64,000 bases of DNA from Agreia bicolorata (GTDB lineage Bacteria; Actinomycetota; Actinomycetes; Actinomycetales; Microbacteriaceae): the NCBI RefSeq assembly GCF_000938265.1, contig NZ_JYFC01000001.1, positions 558,001 to 622,000 on the forward strand, in the 5' to 3' direction. The position numbers and the translations under genes are program-made. Every line of letters begins with the position of its first letter. Position 1 is the first letter of the stretch. Below the pieces are notes generated by a model that searched no databases, had not been told where the DNA came from, and saw only the letters and a list, made by a program, of their open reading frames with translations. This document shows, piece by piece, positions 27,305 to 34,977 of the stretch.

Positions 27305-29013
27305 CGCGCGACCTCCTCGGTTATAGGAATCCGCCAGACCACACGTGTTCCTGACGGCGAAGACGTCACGTCGACCCCACCGCCGAGGTCGGTTGCACGC
27401 TTCTCCACGTTCACCAAACCGCTCCGATGAACATTGGCCGGGATTCCACCACCATCGTCGGTGACGGTCAGTTGGATGTCCTCGGTCGCCACAGTGACGT
27501 CCACCGACACGTCCAGAGGATCTGCGTGTTTCACCACATTGCTGAGCAGCTCCCGGGTTACGGCGACGACGTCATCGACCAGGGCGCCGCTGACGAAGAG
27601 GTCCACAGGGCCCGAGAAGCTGACATCCACCGGTCGAGGCAAAGCCTTCGACGCGTCAGCGGCGAGATCCAGAATGCGATGTCTCACGGATGCCGTCTGA
27701 CCGGCGTCTCGGGGCGCGAGGGCGAAGACGATCTTCCTGATCTGCGCTATCACACCGTCAATACGGGTGACCGCTTCGTCGAGGCGCCAACGGTCCGCCT
27801 GTGACGCGGTCGAGGAGATGCTCTGTAGCTCGAGCCCGGTACCGAAGAGGTCTTGTATGACATGATCGTGCAGGTCTTGGGCGATTCTGCTCCGATCCTC
27901 CATCAATTTCATCTTCTGCTGACTGTCACGCGCACGGGCCAGCTCCAGGGCAACGCTGATCCTCTCGCCCAGGTCGACCCCAGCCTCAAGGTCGGTCTTC
28001 GTGAATGGCGGTCGCGAGGGTGACCGAGCGGCCACAAGCACACCCCACACCTGGGCGCCATCACCCAGGGTGATGTAAATCGCCGGTCCGGTGGACCCGT
28101 TGTTACACAACAGGAAAGGATCCTGCAGCGAATCGGAATGGTGTTCAGGCTCAATCCTCGAGACGGCGATGTCCAGCACAGCACCGGCCATCGATTCTCC
28201 CGATGCCAGAGTCCGGCCCGCGAGAGATGCAGCATCCGCGCCCCGAGCGGCGGCGACATGAAGGGTTCCCGCTTTCTCTCCGGGTACGACGATGACGACC
28301 CGCTCAGAGTCGGAACGCACGAATAGCTCGTCCGCCAGCGTGGAGACGGCCTGCTCGCTGTCTGCGCGGCCGAGCGCCACCGCGATCTCCGCCGACGACG
28401 TCATCCAGCGCTCCCGAGTGCGTGCCTCGATAAGAATGCGAGCATGATCGATGGCAAACGCGGCCGTCGCTGCGAGCGCCTCGAGGAGTTCTTCATCCTC
28501 CGCGGTAAACGGCCCCGTGCGGGGGTTGGTCAGGTAGAGGTTGCCGTATACGACACCACGGATCCTGATTGGCACGCCGAGAAACGCGTCCATCGGAGGG
28601 TGGCCAACAGGGAATCCTGATGAGCGCGGGTCGTCTGCCAGACGGTCGATTCGGATGGGCTCCTTAGCCGAGATGACGGCACCGAGAAGCCCCCTGCCTT
28701 CCGGCAGATGCCCGATGCGATCCGCATCGTCGGTGGTCATTCCCACGTGAATGAACGCTTCGAGGCCTGCGCCATCCGCACCGACGACGCCCAGGGCGCC
28801 ATACTCTGAATCGACCAGCTCGACGGCTGCCTCCACGATGCGTCGCAACACGATGGAAAGGTCGATGTCCTCCACCACCGCACGCGTCGCTCGCAGGAGA
28901 GCGCGCAGTCTCCCCTCGGATTGCTTCATCTGGACCGCGCGCGCGATCAGCTCGTCAATCGATCGCTCGAGTTCGGCGCGCGGCATGTCGGGGAATGAGA
29001 TGGATTCGCTCAC
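27301..29013 (-). CDS. devS: GAF-GAF sensor histidine kinase, DevS/DosS-like
   Basis: 570 aa from GTG 29013 (AAGGAGG upstream). GAF 1 (about 35-180) has GFPVGHPPMDAFLGVPIRI; the His of HPPM (about 138) lies where DosS/DosT of M. tuberculosis carry their heme-ligating His. GAF 2 follows (about 200-345). HisKA_3 DHp motif RIAQDLHDHVIQDLF gives phospho-His about 382, then ATPase motifs ELLSNVVKHA and TDDGGGIP. A gas- or redox-sensing heme kinase is inferred. It is the third gene of PPOX-USP-devS-devR. Confidence 0.87.
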   Translation of the reverse strand: MSESISFPDMPRAELERSIDELIARAVQMKQSEGRLRALLRATRAVVEDIDLSIVLRRIVEAAVELVDSEYGALGVVGADGAGLEAFIHVGMTTDDADRIGHLPEGRGLLGAVISAKEPIRIDRLADDPRSSGFPVGHPPMDAFLGVPIRIRGVVYGNLYLTNPRTGPFTAEDEELLEALAATAAFAIDHARILIEARTRERWMTSSAEIAVALGRADSEQAVSTLADELFVRSDSERVVIVVPGEKAGTLHVAAARGADAASLAGRTLASGESMAGAVLDIAVSRIEPEHHSDSLQDPFLLCNNGSTGPAIYITLGDGAQVWGVLVAARSPSRPPFTKTDLEAGVDLGERISVALELARARDSQQKMKLMEDRSRIAQDLHDHVIQDLFGTGLELQSISSTASQADRWRLDEAVTRIDGVIAQIRKIVFALAPRDAGQTASVRHRILDLAADASKALPRPVDVSFSGPVDLFVSGALVDDVVAVTRELLSNVVKHADPLDVSVDVTVATEDIQLTVTDDGGGIPANVHRSGLVNVEKRATDLGGGVDVTSSPSGTRVVWRIPITEEVAR

Positions 29014-29059
29014 CGCGCCTCCTTGAGGTCTGGTGCGAACGTACCATGAGGGTGCCTGT

Positions 29060-29557
29060 TCAGGCACCGTCTCGTGTGCCGGCATGGTGGGGGTGCACGA
29101 TCAATACGGGACAGTGGGCATGGGCCGCTATCTCGGAGCTCACCGAGCCGAGCAGTAGTCCGGCGAATCCACCGTGCCCGCGGCTTCCCGTCACGATCAA
29201 GTCGGCAGACTCGCTCTGCTGGATCAGCACGCGAGCGGGCGATCCCTCTGCGATCGTGGTTCGAACGCCCTCGGGCAGCTGAGCACCGTAAACAGACTCC
29301 GCAGCGGCGTCAACCAGCTGGGCCGCGTCACGGTCCGGATTCCAGTACGGGGGCATCATTCCGTAGTTCGAGATCGGCAGAGACCAGGCGCACACGATGT
29401 CGAGAGTCGAGTGAAAGGCATCGGCAATCGTCTTGGCCTGACGGAGGGCCTCGATCGACGAATCCGAGCCGTCCACTCCGACCACGATGCGGGCGAAGTG
29501 GCCGGAGTCACGGACTTCAGGCGCGGGATTGGCGAGAACGCTGGATGAATCAGTCAT
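29060..29557 (-). CDS. Single-domain universal stress protein
   Basis: 165 aa. UspA marks: RIVVGVDGSDSSIEALRQA and LIVTGSRGHGGFAGLLLGSVSSEIAAHAHCPVLIVHP, with the complete ATP-binding pattern. Its ATG overlaps the stop of the upstream PPOX gene (ATGA). The devS start follows 46 bp later, so it belongs to the devRS operon. Confidence 0.88.
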   Translation of the reverse strand: MTDSSSVLANPAPEVRDSGHFARIVVGVDGSDSSIEALRQAKTIADAFHSTLDIVCAWSLPISNYGMMPPYWNPDRDAAQLVDAAAESVYGAQLPEGVRTTIAEGSPARVLIQQSESADLIVTGSRGHGGFAGLLLGSVSSEIAAHAHCPVLIVHPHHAGTRDGA

Positions 29558-30075
29558 GACCCCAGCTTCTTCGATGGCGGATCATTCGATCTGGACTTAG
29601 GTCCTCCGATGTCCGGTTCGTCCGCTCGGGCCATACGCAGCCTGCGGTGGAACCACCGGCCCGCGATGGTTCTCGGCGTAACCTCGACGAACACGTATGG
29701 CTCCGTCGGGACCCACTCCGGGAGTGATGACACCGCCGCGGCCTGTGTGCTGACATCGTTGAGGATGCGTGCCGTTCCATGCACGATGACGCTCCAGGTT
29801 CCGTCGTCTGTCGGCGCATCGACTTCGAAGACGACGGAATCGTTCGATGCCAGATCGACGAGTTTTGTTCCGGCAGCCGTTCGAAAAACGATCCGATCGC
29901 CGTCGGAATAGTAATAGACAGGGTATATCTCGGGGTTGTTGTCACGGCTCAGCCCGATCCGTCCCAGGTTCGTCCCCCTGATCAGGAGCCAACTCCGAGC
30001 ATCCGACAATTCGGTGACAGGGCCCTGGGGCGACCACCCGTCGACGTCGCGACTACGCTCTACCAACGCACCCAC
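29554..30075 (-). CDS. PPOX-like FMN-binding protein, first gene of the devRS operon
   Basis: 173 aa. Core: GWSPQGPVTELSDARSWLLIRGTNLGRIGLSRDNNPEIYPVYYY, IVFRTAAGTKLVDL, WSVIVHGTARIL. Its N-terminus is close to that of the PPOX gene at 32466 (WSPQGPVTELS in both). Transcription of PPOX, USP, devS and devR from a box 88 bp upstream would make the regulator autoinduced. Confidence 0.84.
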   Translation of the reverse strand: MGALVERSRDVDGWSPQGPVTELSDARSWLLIRGTNLGRIGLSRDNNPEIYPVYYYSDGDRIVFRTAAGTKLVDLASNDSVVFEVDAPTDDGTWSVIVHGTARILNDVSTQAAAVSSLPEWVPTEPYVFVEVTPRTIAGRWFHRRLRMARADEPDIGGPKSRSNDPPSKKLGS

Positions 30076-30161
30076 TCCGAACCGAGGAACTCCTCATATC
30101 ACTGCCCAGCCACCGTCATCGGAGTACCCTTAGAGTCTCGTGATGCATCCGCGATGCAGTC

Positions 30162-30177
30162 AGGGTCTTAGGACCCT
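30162..30177. promoter_or_regulatory. DevR-box-like palindrome upstream of the devRS operon
   Basis: AGGGTCTTAGGACCCT has perfect six-base half-sites around TTAG. It differs from the DosR core GGGAC by A-to-T at the fourth base, like the site at 26629. It lies 88 bp from the PPOX start and 35 bp beyond the alcohol dehydrogenase stop. Confidence 0.5.
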
Positions 30178-30210
30178 GCGGAGACCAGCCTTTGTATTCC
30201 TCAGGCATCA

Positions 30211-31221
30211 TCAATATTCGAAGACGAGGCGGGCGAGGACTTTTCCAGAGAGCACCTCGGCGATCGCGTCGTTGACCTGATCCAGGGTCCTGCCTTCCGC
30301 GATGATCTTGGTGCGTCCCGCAGCGTGGAGCGCGAAGACCTCGGCGAGGTCCTGGCGGGTGCCGACGATGGAGCCGATGATCGAAATGCCTTTGAGGACG
30401 GTCTCGAAAATGGAGATGCTCATCTGCTGATCGGCAGGAAGAGCGACGCAGATCAGCCGACCGCCACGGTTCAGCGAAGCGAACGCCTGCTCGAACACAC
30501 GCGGGGAGGCTGCGAGGACAACGGCGACGTCTGCCCCGCCGACGGCTTTGATCGCGTCTACCGGGTCAACCTCGGCCGCGTTGACGAGGTGGTCGGCTCC
30601 GAGCTCGCGGGCGAGCTCGAGCTTGGGGTTCTCGACGTCGACCGCGATGACTCTTCCGCCCATGACGCGCGCGTACTGCACGGCCAGGTGTCCAAGCCCA
30701 CCGATGCCGAAGACGGCGACCTGTTCGCTCGGAACGATCTTGGCCACCTTGAGAGCCTTGTAGGTCGTGACGCCCGCGCAGGTGAGCGGCGCAGCGTCGA
30801 GGGAGGTGATGCCGTCGGGCACAGGCACGGCGAAGCGGGCGCTGGCGACAGCGTATTCGGCAAAGGCTCCGTCGATCGAATAGCCACTGTTCTGCTGCTG
30901 CTCGCAGAGGGTTTCTCTGCCGTCTACGCAGAAGCGACACTCGCCGCACGCGTAGCCGAGCCAGGGAATCGCGACGCGTTCGCCGACGGTGCGGTCGGTG
31001 ACACCGTCGCCGAGCTGCTCGACAACGCCAACGCCCTCGTGGCCCGGAATGAAGGGGACCGTCGGCTTCACCGGCCAATCGCCGTGAGCGGCGTGGATAT
31101 CGGTGTGACAGAGCCCGCACGTCTCGAGCCGCACCAGGATCTGTCCGGGACCGGGGACGGGGATGTCCCGCTGGTCGATCTCGAGCGGGGCGGTGAACGA
31201 GGTGACAACGGCGGCTTTCAT
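30211..31221 (-). CDS. Zinc-dependent alcohol dehydrogenase (AdhP/AdhA type)
   Basis: 336 aa from ATG 31221 (GAAGGA upstream). Catalytic zinc site CGLCHTDIHAAHGDW and GHEGVG; structural zinc four-Cys loop ACGECRFCVDGRETLC; NAD fold GIGGLGHLAVQYA. Interconverts primary alcohols and aldehydes with NAD(H), which could recycle NADH when respiration stops. Two DevR-like boxes lie upstream, so hypoxic induction is plausible. Confidence 0.92.
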   Translation of the reverse strand: MKAAVVTSFTAPLEIDQRDIPVPGPGQILVRLETCGLCHTDIHAAHGDWPVKPTVPFIPGHEGVGVVEQLGDGVTDRTVGERVAIPWLGYACGECRFCVDGRETLCEQQQNSGYSIDGAFAEYAVASARFAVPVPDGITSLDAAPLTCAGVTTYKALKVAKIVPSEQVAVFGIGGLGHLAVQYARVMGGRVIAVDVENPKLELARELGADHLVNAAEVDPVDAIKAVGGADVAVVLAASPRVFEQAFASLNRGGRLICVALPADQQMSISIFETVLKGISIIGSIVGTRQDLAEVFALHAAGRTKIIAEGRTLDQVNDAIAEVLSGKVLARLVFEY

Positions 31222-31320
31222 GGGCGGTTCCTTCGATTCGGCGCGAGGTGTGGATGAACAGGACGGGTGAGCGCGACTTGCCGTCAGACGAGACGCTCCC
31301 AGCACCGAGGTCGCATCTTC

Positions 31321-31361
31321 GGGCCCAAAGTCCTTTCGGGATGACATGGGACTTTCGTCCC
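31321..31361. promoter_or_regulatory. Paired DevR-box-like sites upstream of the alcohol dehydrogenase
   Basis: GGGACTTTCGTCCC (31348-31361) matches the DosR consensus except one central base. AGGACTTTGGGCCC on the minus strand (31321-31334) is the second site. Centres are 27 bp apart, the same as at 20606-20646. They lie 100 and 127 bp upstream of the start codon. Confidence 0.65.
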
Positions 31362-31381
31362 GGCCCACCGGCGCGCACCTA

Positions 31382-32173
31382 CTAAAAGGACCCGCCAAAA
31401 GCTGACTCCGCGCCGGACGGCTCTCTGCTGTACGCATTTCCATCGGGCAGCCAGGTCACATCAACCGGGCTGAACGTTCCGGCCCCTGGATTTCCGGCAT
31501 CTACTGTGCCCGGGTGCTGATACGAGCCTTTGATGTTGAGCCCAGACTCTGGAAAGGACTCAGCGTCTACGCAACTCGCAGCCGTTTCTCCCGTGGGTTG
31601 AACGAGTACGAGGCACACCTCTTTTCCGCTCTCTCCTCTCGCTACGTACACCGGAGGGGAATCCATGAGTGCGCGGAAACTCTGCGCTCCGAACTGCGTC
31701 GCGTTCAATGCGTTGGGAGGGAGATCTGCCACTAATTGAGGCTCGTCGAAGATCGCGAGGGCGCCTGAAGCATCGACCGCTGGCGTTTCGGCCTGAAATC
31801 CCGCGAGGGCGCCTCCGATCGCGCCCAGAAGCACGCCGATAGCCGCCACCGAAGCCAGCGCTCCCCCTCGGCGGAAGCGATGCCATCCGTGGCGTGTCTG
31901 GGGTTCCGGATGCGCTGTCTCCGGTTCCTCCGGTTGTGTTGAGGGCCCGGTTACAGTCTGCAATCCGGCTTCGGGCGCCGCATCGATGACGGGGCGGGTC
32001 ATCAGGCGCTCAGCATCACGTGTCTGCATCAGCCTCAAGAGCTGCTCTGTGGCCGCGGCGCTCTCCGGCGATGGGACGCCGTAGACGATCGCTTCCAGCC
32101 GCTTGAGCTCGTCTAGGGGCGAACGACGCCCGCTGGAGGCGGGAGCGGATGGCGTGGCGTGAGGGTCGAGCAT
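31382..32173 (-). CDS. Hypothetical single-pass membrane protein
   Basis: 263 aa from ATG 32173. About 100 N-terminal residues are cytoplasmic, with an Asp-Glu-rich helix (ELKRLEAIVYGVPSPESAAATEQLLRL). One TM helix follows (ALASVAAIGVLLGAIGGALAGF), then an exported domain with two Cys and a Pro/Gly-rich end. The layout resembles anti-sigma-like or sensor membrane proteins, but no sigma gene is near. Function unknown. Confidence 0.65.
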   Translation of the reverse strand: MLDPHATPSAPASSGRRSPLDELKRLEAIVYGVPSPESAAATEQLLRLMQTRDAERLMTRPVIDAAPEAGLQTVTGPSTQPEEPETAHPEPQTRHGWHRFRRGGALASVAAIGVLLGAIGGALAGFQAETPAVDASGALAIFDEPQLVADLPPNALNATQFGAQSFRALMDSPPVYVARGESGKEVCLVLVQPTGETAASCVDAESFPESGLNIKGSYQHPGTVDAGNPGAGTFSPVDVTWLPDGNAYSREPSGAESAFGGSF

Positions 32174-32290
32174 GGCTCTCAGCTTGTCACGACAGACGCG
32201 GTTCACCCTCAACCTAGATCCGACGCCTGCTCCCGAGGGGTACAGGGCACATTTCTCGCGCTTCCGGGGTGGCGCCGGGTTCGTCTGGTC

Positions 32291-32304
32291 AGGACCAAAG
32301 ACTC
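32291..32304. promoter_or_regulatory. Weak DevR-box-like site
   Basis: Minus-strand GAGTCTTTGGTCCT, sharing the TTTGGTCC half with the better sites. It is 118 bp from the membrane protein gene and 162 bp from the next PPOX gene; either could be the target. Confidence 0.3.
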
Positions 32305-32465
32305 TGTCTCCCGCCGACTGAACGGTGCGAAGCTGTGCTCATGACGTGCGTCGCTGCGAGGCCGTGCTGCGCGACGTGTCCGCCCACGTCACGACCCACG
32401 AGATCGGCTGGTGACGTCCCATCGCCTCACCTGGATCGACACAACGAAAACGAGGTTGCACTGAC

Positions 32466-32921
32466 ATGATCATGCTCGCCAAGGACTTTCAACAATGGTC
32501 ACCTCAAGGGCCCGTCACCGAGCTGTCCGTCGAGCACTGCTGGCAACGGCTGGCCAGTGCGAACGTCGGACGGCTCGGGCTGATCATCGACAACAAACCC
32601 GAGATCTTCCCCGTCAACTACATCGCGGATGGGCACACCATCGTGTTCAGAACGGCTCGCGGAACCAAATTCGAGGGCCTCGCCGAGGGCAATCCCGTGG
32701 TCTTCGAGGTGGACGAGCGGCTCACACACGGATCGTGGAGTGTTGTCTTGAAAGGGTCAGCCGTCGTACTGGGACCGGACATTCCCGATTCGTCGCCCAG
32801 CGACCAGCACCCGCCCATGTGGGTTGCTGCGGCCGGATACATGTACGTGCGTCTCACCCCACGAGAGATTCGCGGACGCCAGTTCGAAGGGCAAGTCCGA
32901 ATCATCTATCCCAACAACTAG
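32466..32921 (+). CDS. PPOX-like FMN-binding protein
   Basis: 151 aa. Core: WSPQGPVTELSVEHCWQRLASANVGRLGLIIDNKPEIFPVNYIA, IVFRTARGTKFEGL, WSVVLKGSAVVL. Fourth paralogue in 7 kb and the closest relative of the devRS-operon copy. It is the last chromosomal gene before the left border of the integrated element, 48 bp away. Confidence 0.84.
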   Translation: MIMLAKDFQQWSPQGPVTELSVEHCWQRLASANVGRLGLIIDNKPEIFPVNYIADGHTIVFRTARGTKFEGLAEGNPVVFEVDERLTHGSWSVVLKGSAVVLGPDIPDSSPSDQHPPMWVAAAGYMYVRLTPREIRGRQFEGQVRIIYPNN

Positions 32922-32968
32922 GCATGCGCCGTCCACGCGTTCACGAGGCCGCCAGTGTGGGTGAACCA

Positions 32969-32992
32969 GTACCCCCACAGGGACTCGAACCC
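32969..32992. repeat. attL: 24-bp copy of the tRNA-Leu 3' end
   Basis: Identical to 54870-54893 (begins GTACCCCCACAGGGACTCG). It covers the acceptor 3' strand, T-stem 3' strand and T-loop of the tRNA. The sequence beyond (GGTTTCG) no longer matches, so the crossover ended in the T arm. Confidence 0.9.
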
Positions 32993-33095
32993 GGTTTCGA
33001 GGTTGACAGTCAGAGGGCACTTATAGAAAACCGGTGATTTCCCGCAGATGTAGTCCACCGGCAATAACGAGTAATCCCGCCTGTTCTCAGAGAAG

Positions 33096-33114
33096 TGTGG
33101 GCAAAATGTGGGCA
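33096..33114. repeat. Direct repeats next to attL, possible integrase arm sites
   Basis: TGTGGGCA occurs twice, at 33096-33103 and 33107-33114, with an 11-bp period, about one helical turn. Such repeats near an att core often bind the integrase arm domain or excisionase. This is inference from position. Confidence 0.4.
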
Positions 33115-33169
33115 GAGTCACCACAGTTTTTTGCGTACATAGGTCGATCACTCCGACCTCCTTACTCCA

Positions 33170-34690
33170 ATGAACGAGTCCCTGATCACCCAAAGCAACC
33201 GCCGGAGGCTGCAACGAACTAGTTCCACGGTCACACTGAATACACCGAGAAGGGACCTCTTTGGATACACCGAGGAGAGTCTGGCCGATCGGCTGCCGAA
33301 GGCGTACACTGCGGGCGAAGACTATCGAAGAGAGCTAGCCGCGGAAGCCCGCAGCCGCCCGCCCGAACGACGAGCTCGCAGCAATAAGGTTCGAGCGCAG
33401 GACGCCGCGAATGAGCAGGCGCTTACGGACCTTGGGCGGGTCATCGTCGGGACCCCAGACATCGGGACTCGTCACCGCCCCAAAGGGAGCTCAGATGAGC
33501 GAAAGTGCGTTTGCTACCCTTCTGGGGTGCTCGTCTGCAGTAACTGCCTCCTTGATGATGCCCTGGCCGACGCCGTTCGAGGTGAAGGCGATACAGAGCC
33601 ATGCGACTACTGCGGAAAAACGCCTTTAGAGCCGGAGGCATCGGCGGACATGGAAGTCGTTGTTGAGCTAATCGTTGAGGGGTTCCACTACGAGTACGAA
33701 GATCCAATCGAGATGGTTCTATGGTCTTCCGCGGACGGCGGTTACCAGATTGGCGGTCAGCGAGACACGGCGGACCTGCTGAGAGATCACGAGGTTGCCG
33801 AGAACGAAGAACTACTTTTTGATCTCGAGCAGGCGATTGAAGGGCAGCTTTGGGTGCAGCGCGACCCCTACTCGGCATCCCCGGTACAGGCTCTGAAATG
33901 GGGCTGGAGCTTCTTCCGAGACTATGTAAAGCACAAGCGCAGATATACCTTCCTCATCCGCGAAGATCCAGACGCAACAATGGAATCCGGCGGCGAGATC
34001 GGCATGGCGGGAGTGCCCAAAGCGGTGGCCGATGCAGTGCGAGAGGCCGGGCACATTACCGTACTTCCCGCGAACACCACCTGGTGGCGAGTCCGACCAC
34101 ATTCTTCAGGCGAAATTTATACGTCCGCCGGCGCGCTGGGATCCCCACCCAACCTGGTCGCGCGAGATAACCGGATGTCAGCGAAGGGCATGGGCGCGTT
34201 CTACGGAGCATCAACGCTCGCAGGAGCCCGAGCAGAAGTGGCTGGCTATGCCGATCCGACACATGATGGCACAGCAGGCGAGTTTGAACTACTCCGCGAC
34301 ATTAGTGTGGTCGACCTCCGGAACGCAGCCAACATGCCTTCACTGTTCGATTCCAACCGACGTCATCTTCGTGCGCCGATCGAGTTCATGGGCGATTTCC
34401 TGGAGGATGTGACGAGAGTCGCTGACCCCTCAGATACACAGAACCTCGAATACATCCCCACTCAAGTAATCGCTGAGTATTTCCGATACGGCCTAAGTGG
34501 CGACGCGGGCCCCGTCAAAGGAATTCTCTGGCGCTCGTCAAAAGATCCGACCGTCACTAGCTGCGTCATCTTCGCGGACCAAGACCTCATGACCGATCAC
34601 AGTTCCGACGGCAACGTAGGTCTAGGTAATCCAAAGCCATTGTTATTGCTAAAACGCCAGTCCGTGCAAATCATCTCTGCGCCGCTCTAG
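33170..34690 (+). CDS. HEPN/RES N-terminal plus RES-domain protein (predicted NAD+-degrading toxin-like effector)
   Basis: 506 aa. Residues 1-105 are an unrecognised basic stretch; the start lacks a Shine-Dalgarno and may be wrong. From 113 comes a zinc-ribbon-like part (Cys113, 115, 123, 126, 145, 148; CSNC and CDYC) leading into the helical domain that goes with RES proteins. The RES fold follows: WWRVRP (305-310), NRMSAKGMGAFYGAS (334-348) and E356, the Arg/Tyr/Glu set that in RES toxins cleaves or phosphorolyses NAD+. It is the first cargo gene after attL and lies 287 bp before the NACHT gene on the same strand. TTA codons occur (for example Leu153). An antiphage role is inferred; no antitoxin is adjacent. 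Confidence 0.75.
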   Translation: MNESLITQSNRRRLQRTSSTVTLNTPRRDLFGYTEESLADRLPKAYTAGEDYRRELAAEARSRPPERRARSNKVRAQDAANEQALTDLGRVIVGTPDIGTRHRPKGSSDERKCVCYPSGVLVCSNCLLDDALADAVRGEGDTEPCDYCGKTPLEPEASADMEVVVELIVEGFHYEYEDPIEMVLWSSADGGYQIGGQRDTADLLRDHEVAENEELLFDLEQAIEGQLWVQRDPYSASPVQALKWGWSFFRDYVKHKRRYTFLIREDPDATMESGGEIGMAGVPKAVADAVREAGHITVLPANTTWWRVRPHSSGEIYTSAGALGSPPNLVARDNRMSAKGMGAFYGASTLAGARAEVAGYADPTHDGTAGEFELLRDISVVDLRNAANMPSLFDSNRRHLRAPIEFMGDFLEDVTRVADPSDTQNLEYIPTQVIAEYFRYGLSGDAGPVKGILWRSSKDPTVTSCVIFADQDLMTDHSSDGNVGLGNPKPLLLLKRQSVQIISAPL

Positions 34691-34977
34691 TCTCTAGGTA
34701 GTCGCCTTTCATACGCTGAGAATCGCCGAGCTCCCGATATGAGTCGAGACGAGTTCAGCTTGTCAGCAGCAACTGCCGCTGGGGCAGCGGTGCTACCCCT
34801 ACCAAATCCGACGGATTCGGAACTTGGTTCTATGAATTTTCGTGTGCTGTGCCAGACGGCCTTCAGATTGTTGCGAAGCGTAGATCGGGTCGCGTTCGTG
34901 GGGTCAGCGCTTAGTTTTGGTTGACTCGACCCATACACTCTTGATCACAGCCATATCGTTCAAACCTTGAGGACCCA

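Noticed and set aside
32918-33214. Minus-strand 98-codon frame across attL, considered as an integrase end
   Set aside because: Reads through tRNA-derived and att sequence; no integrase motif (R-H-R-Y) is present.
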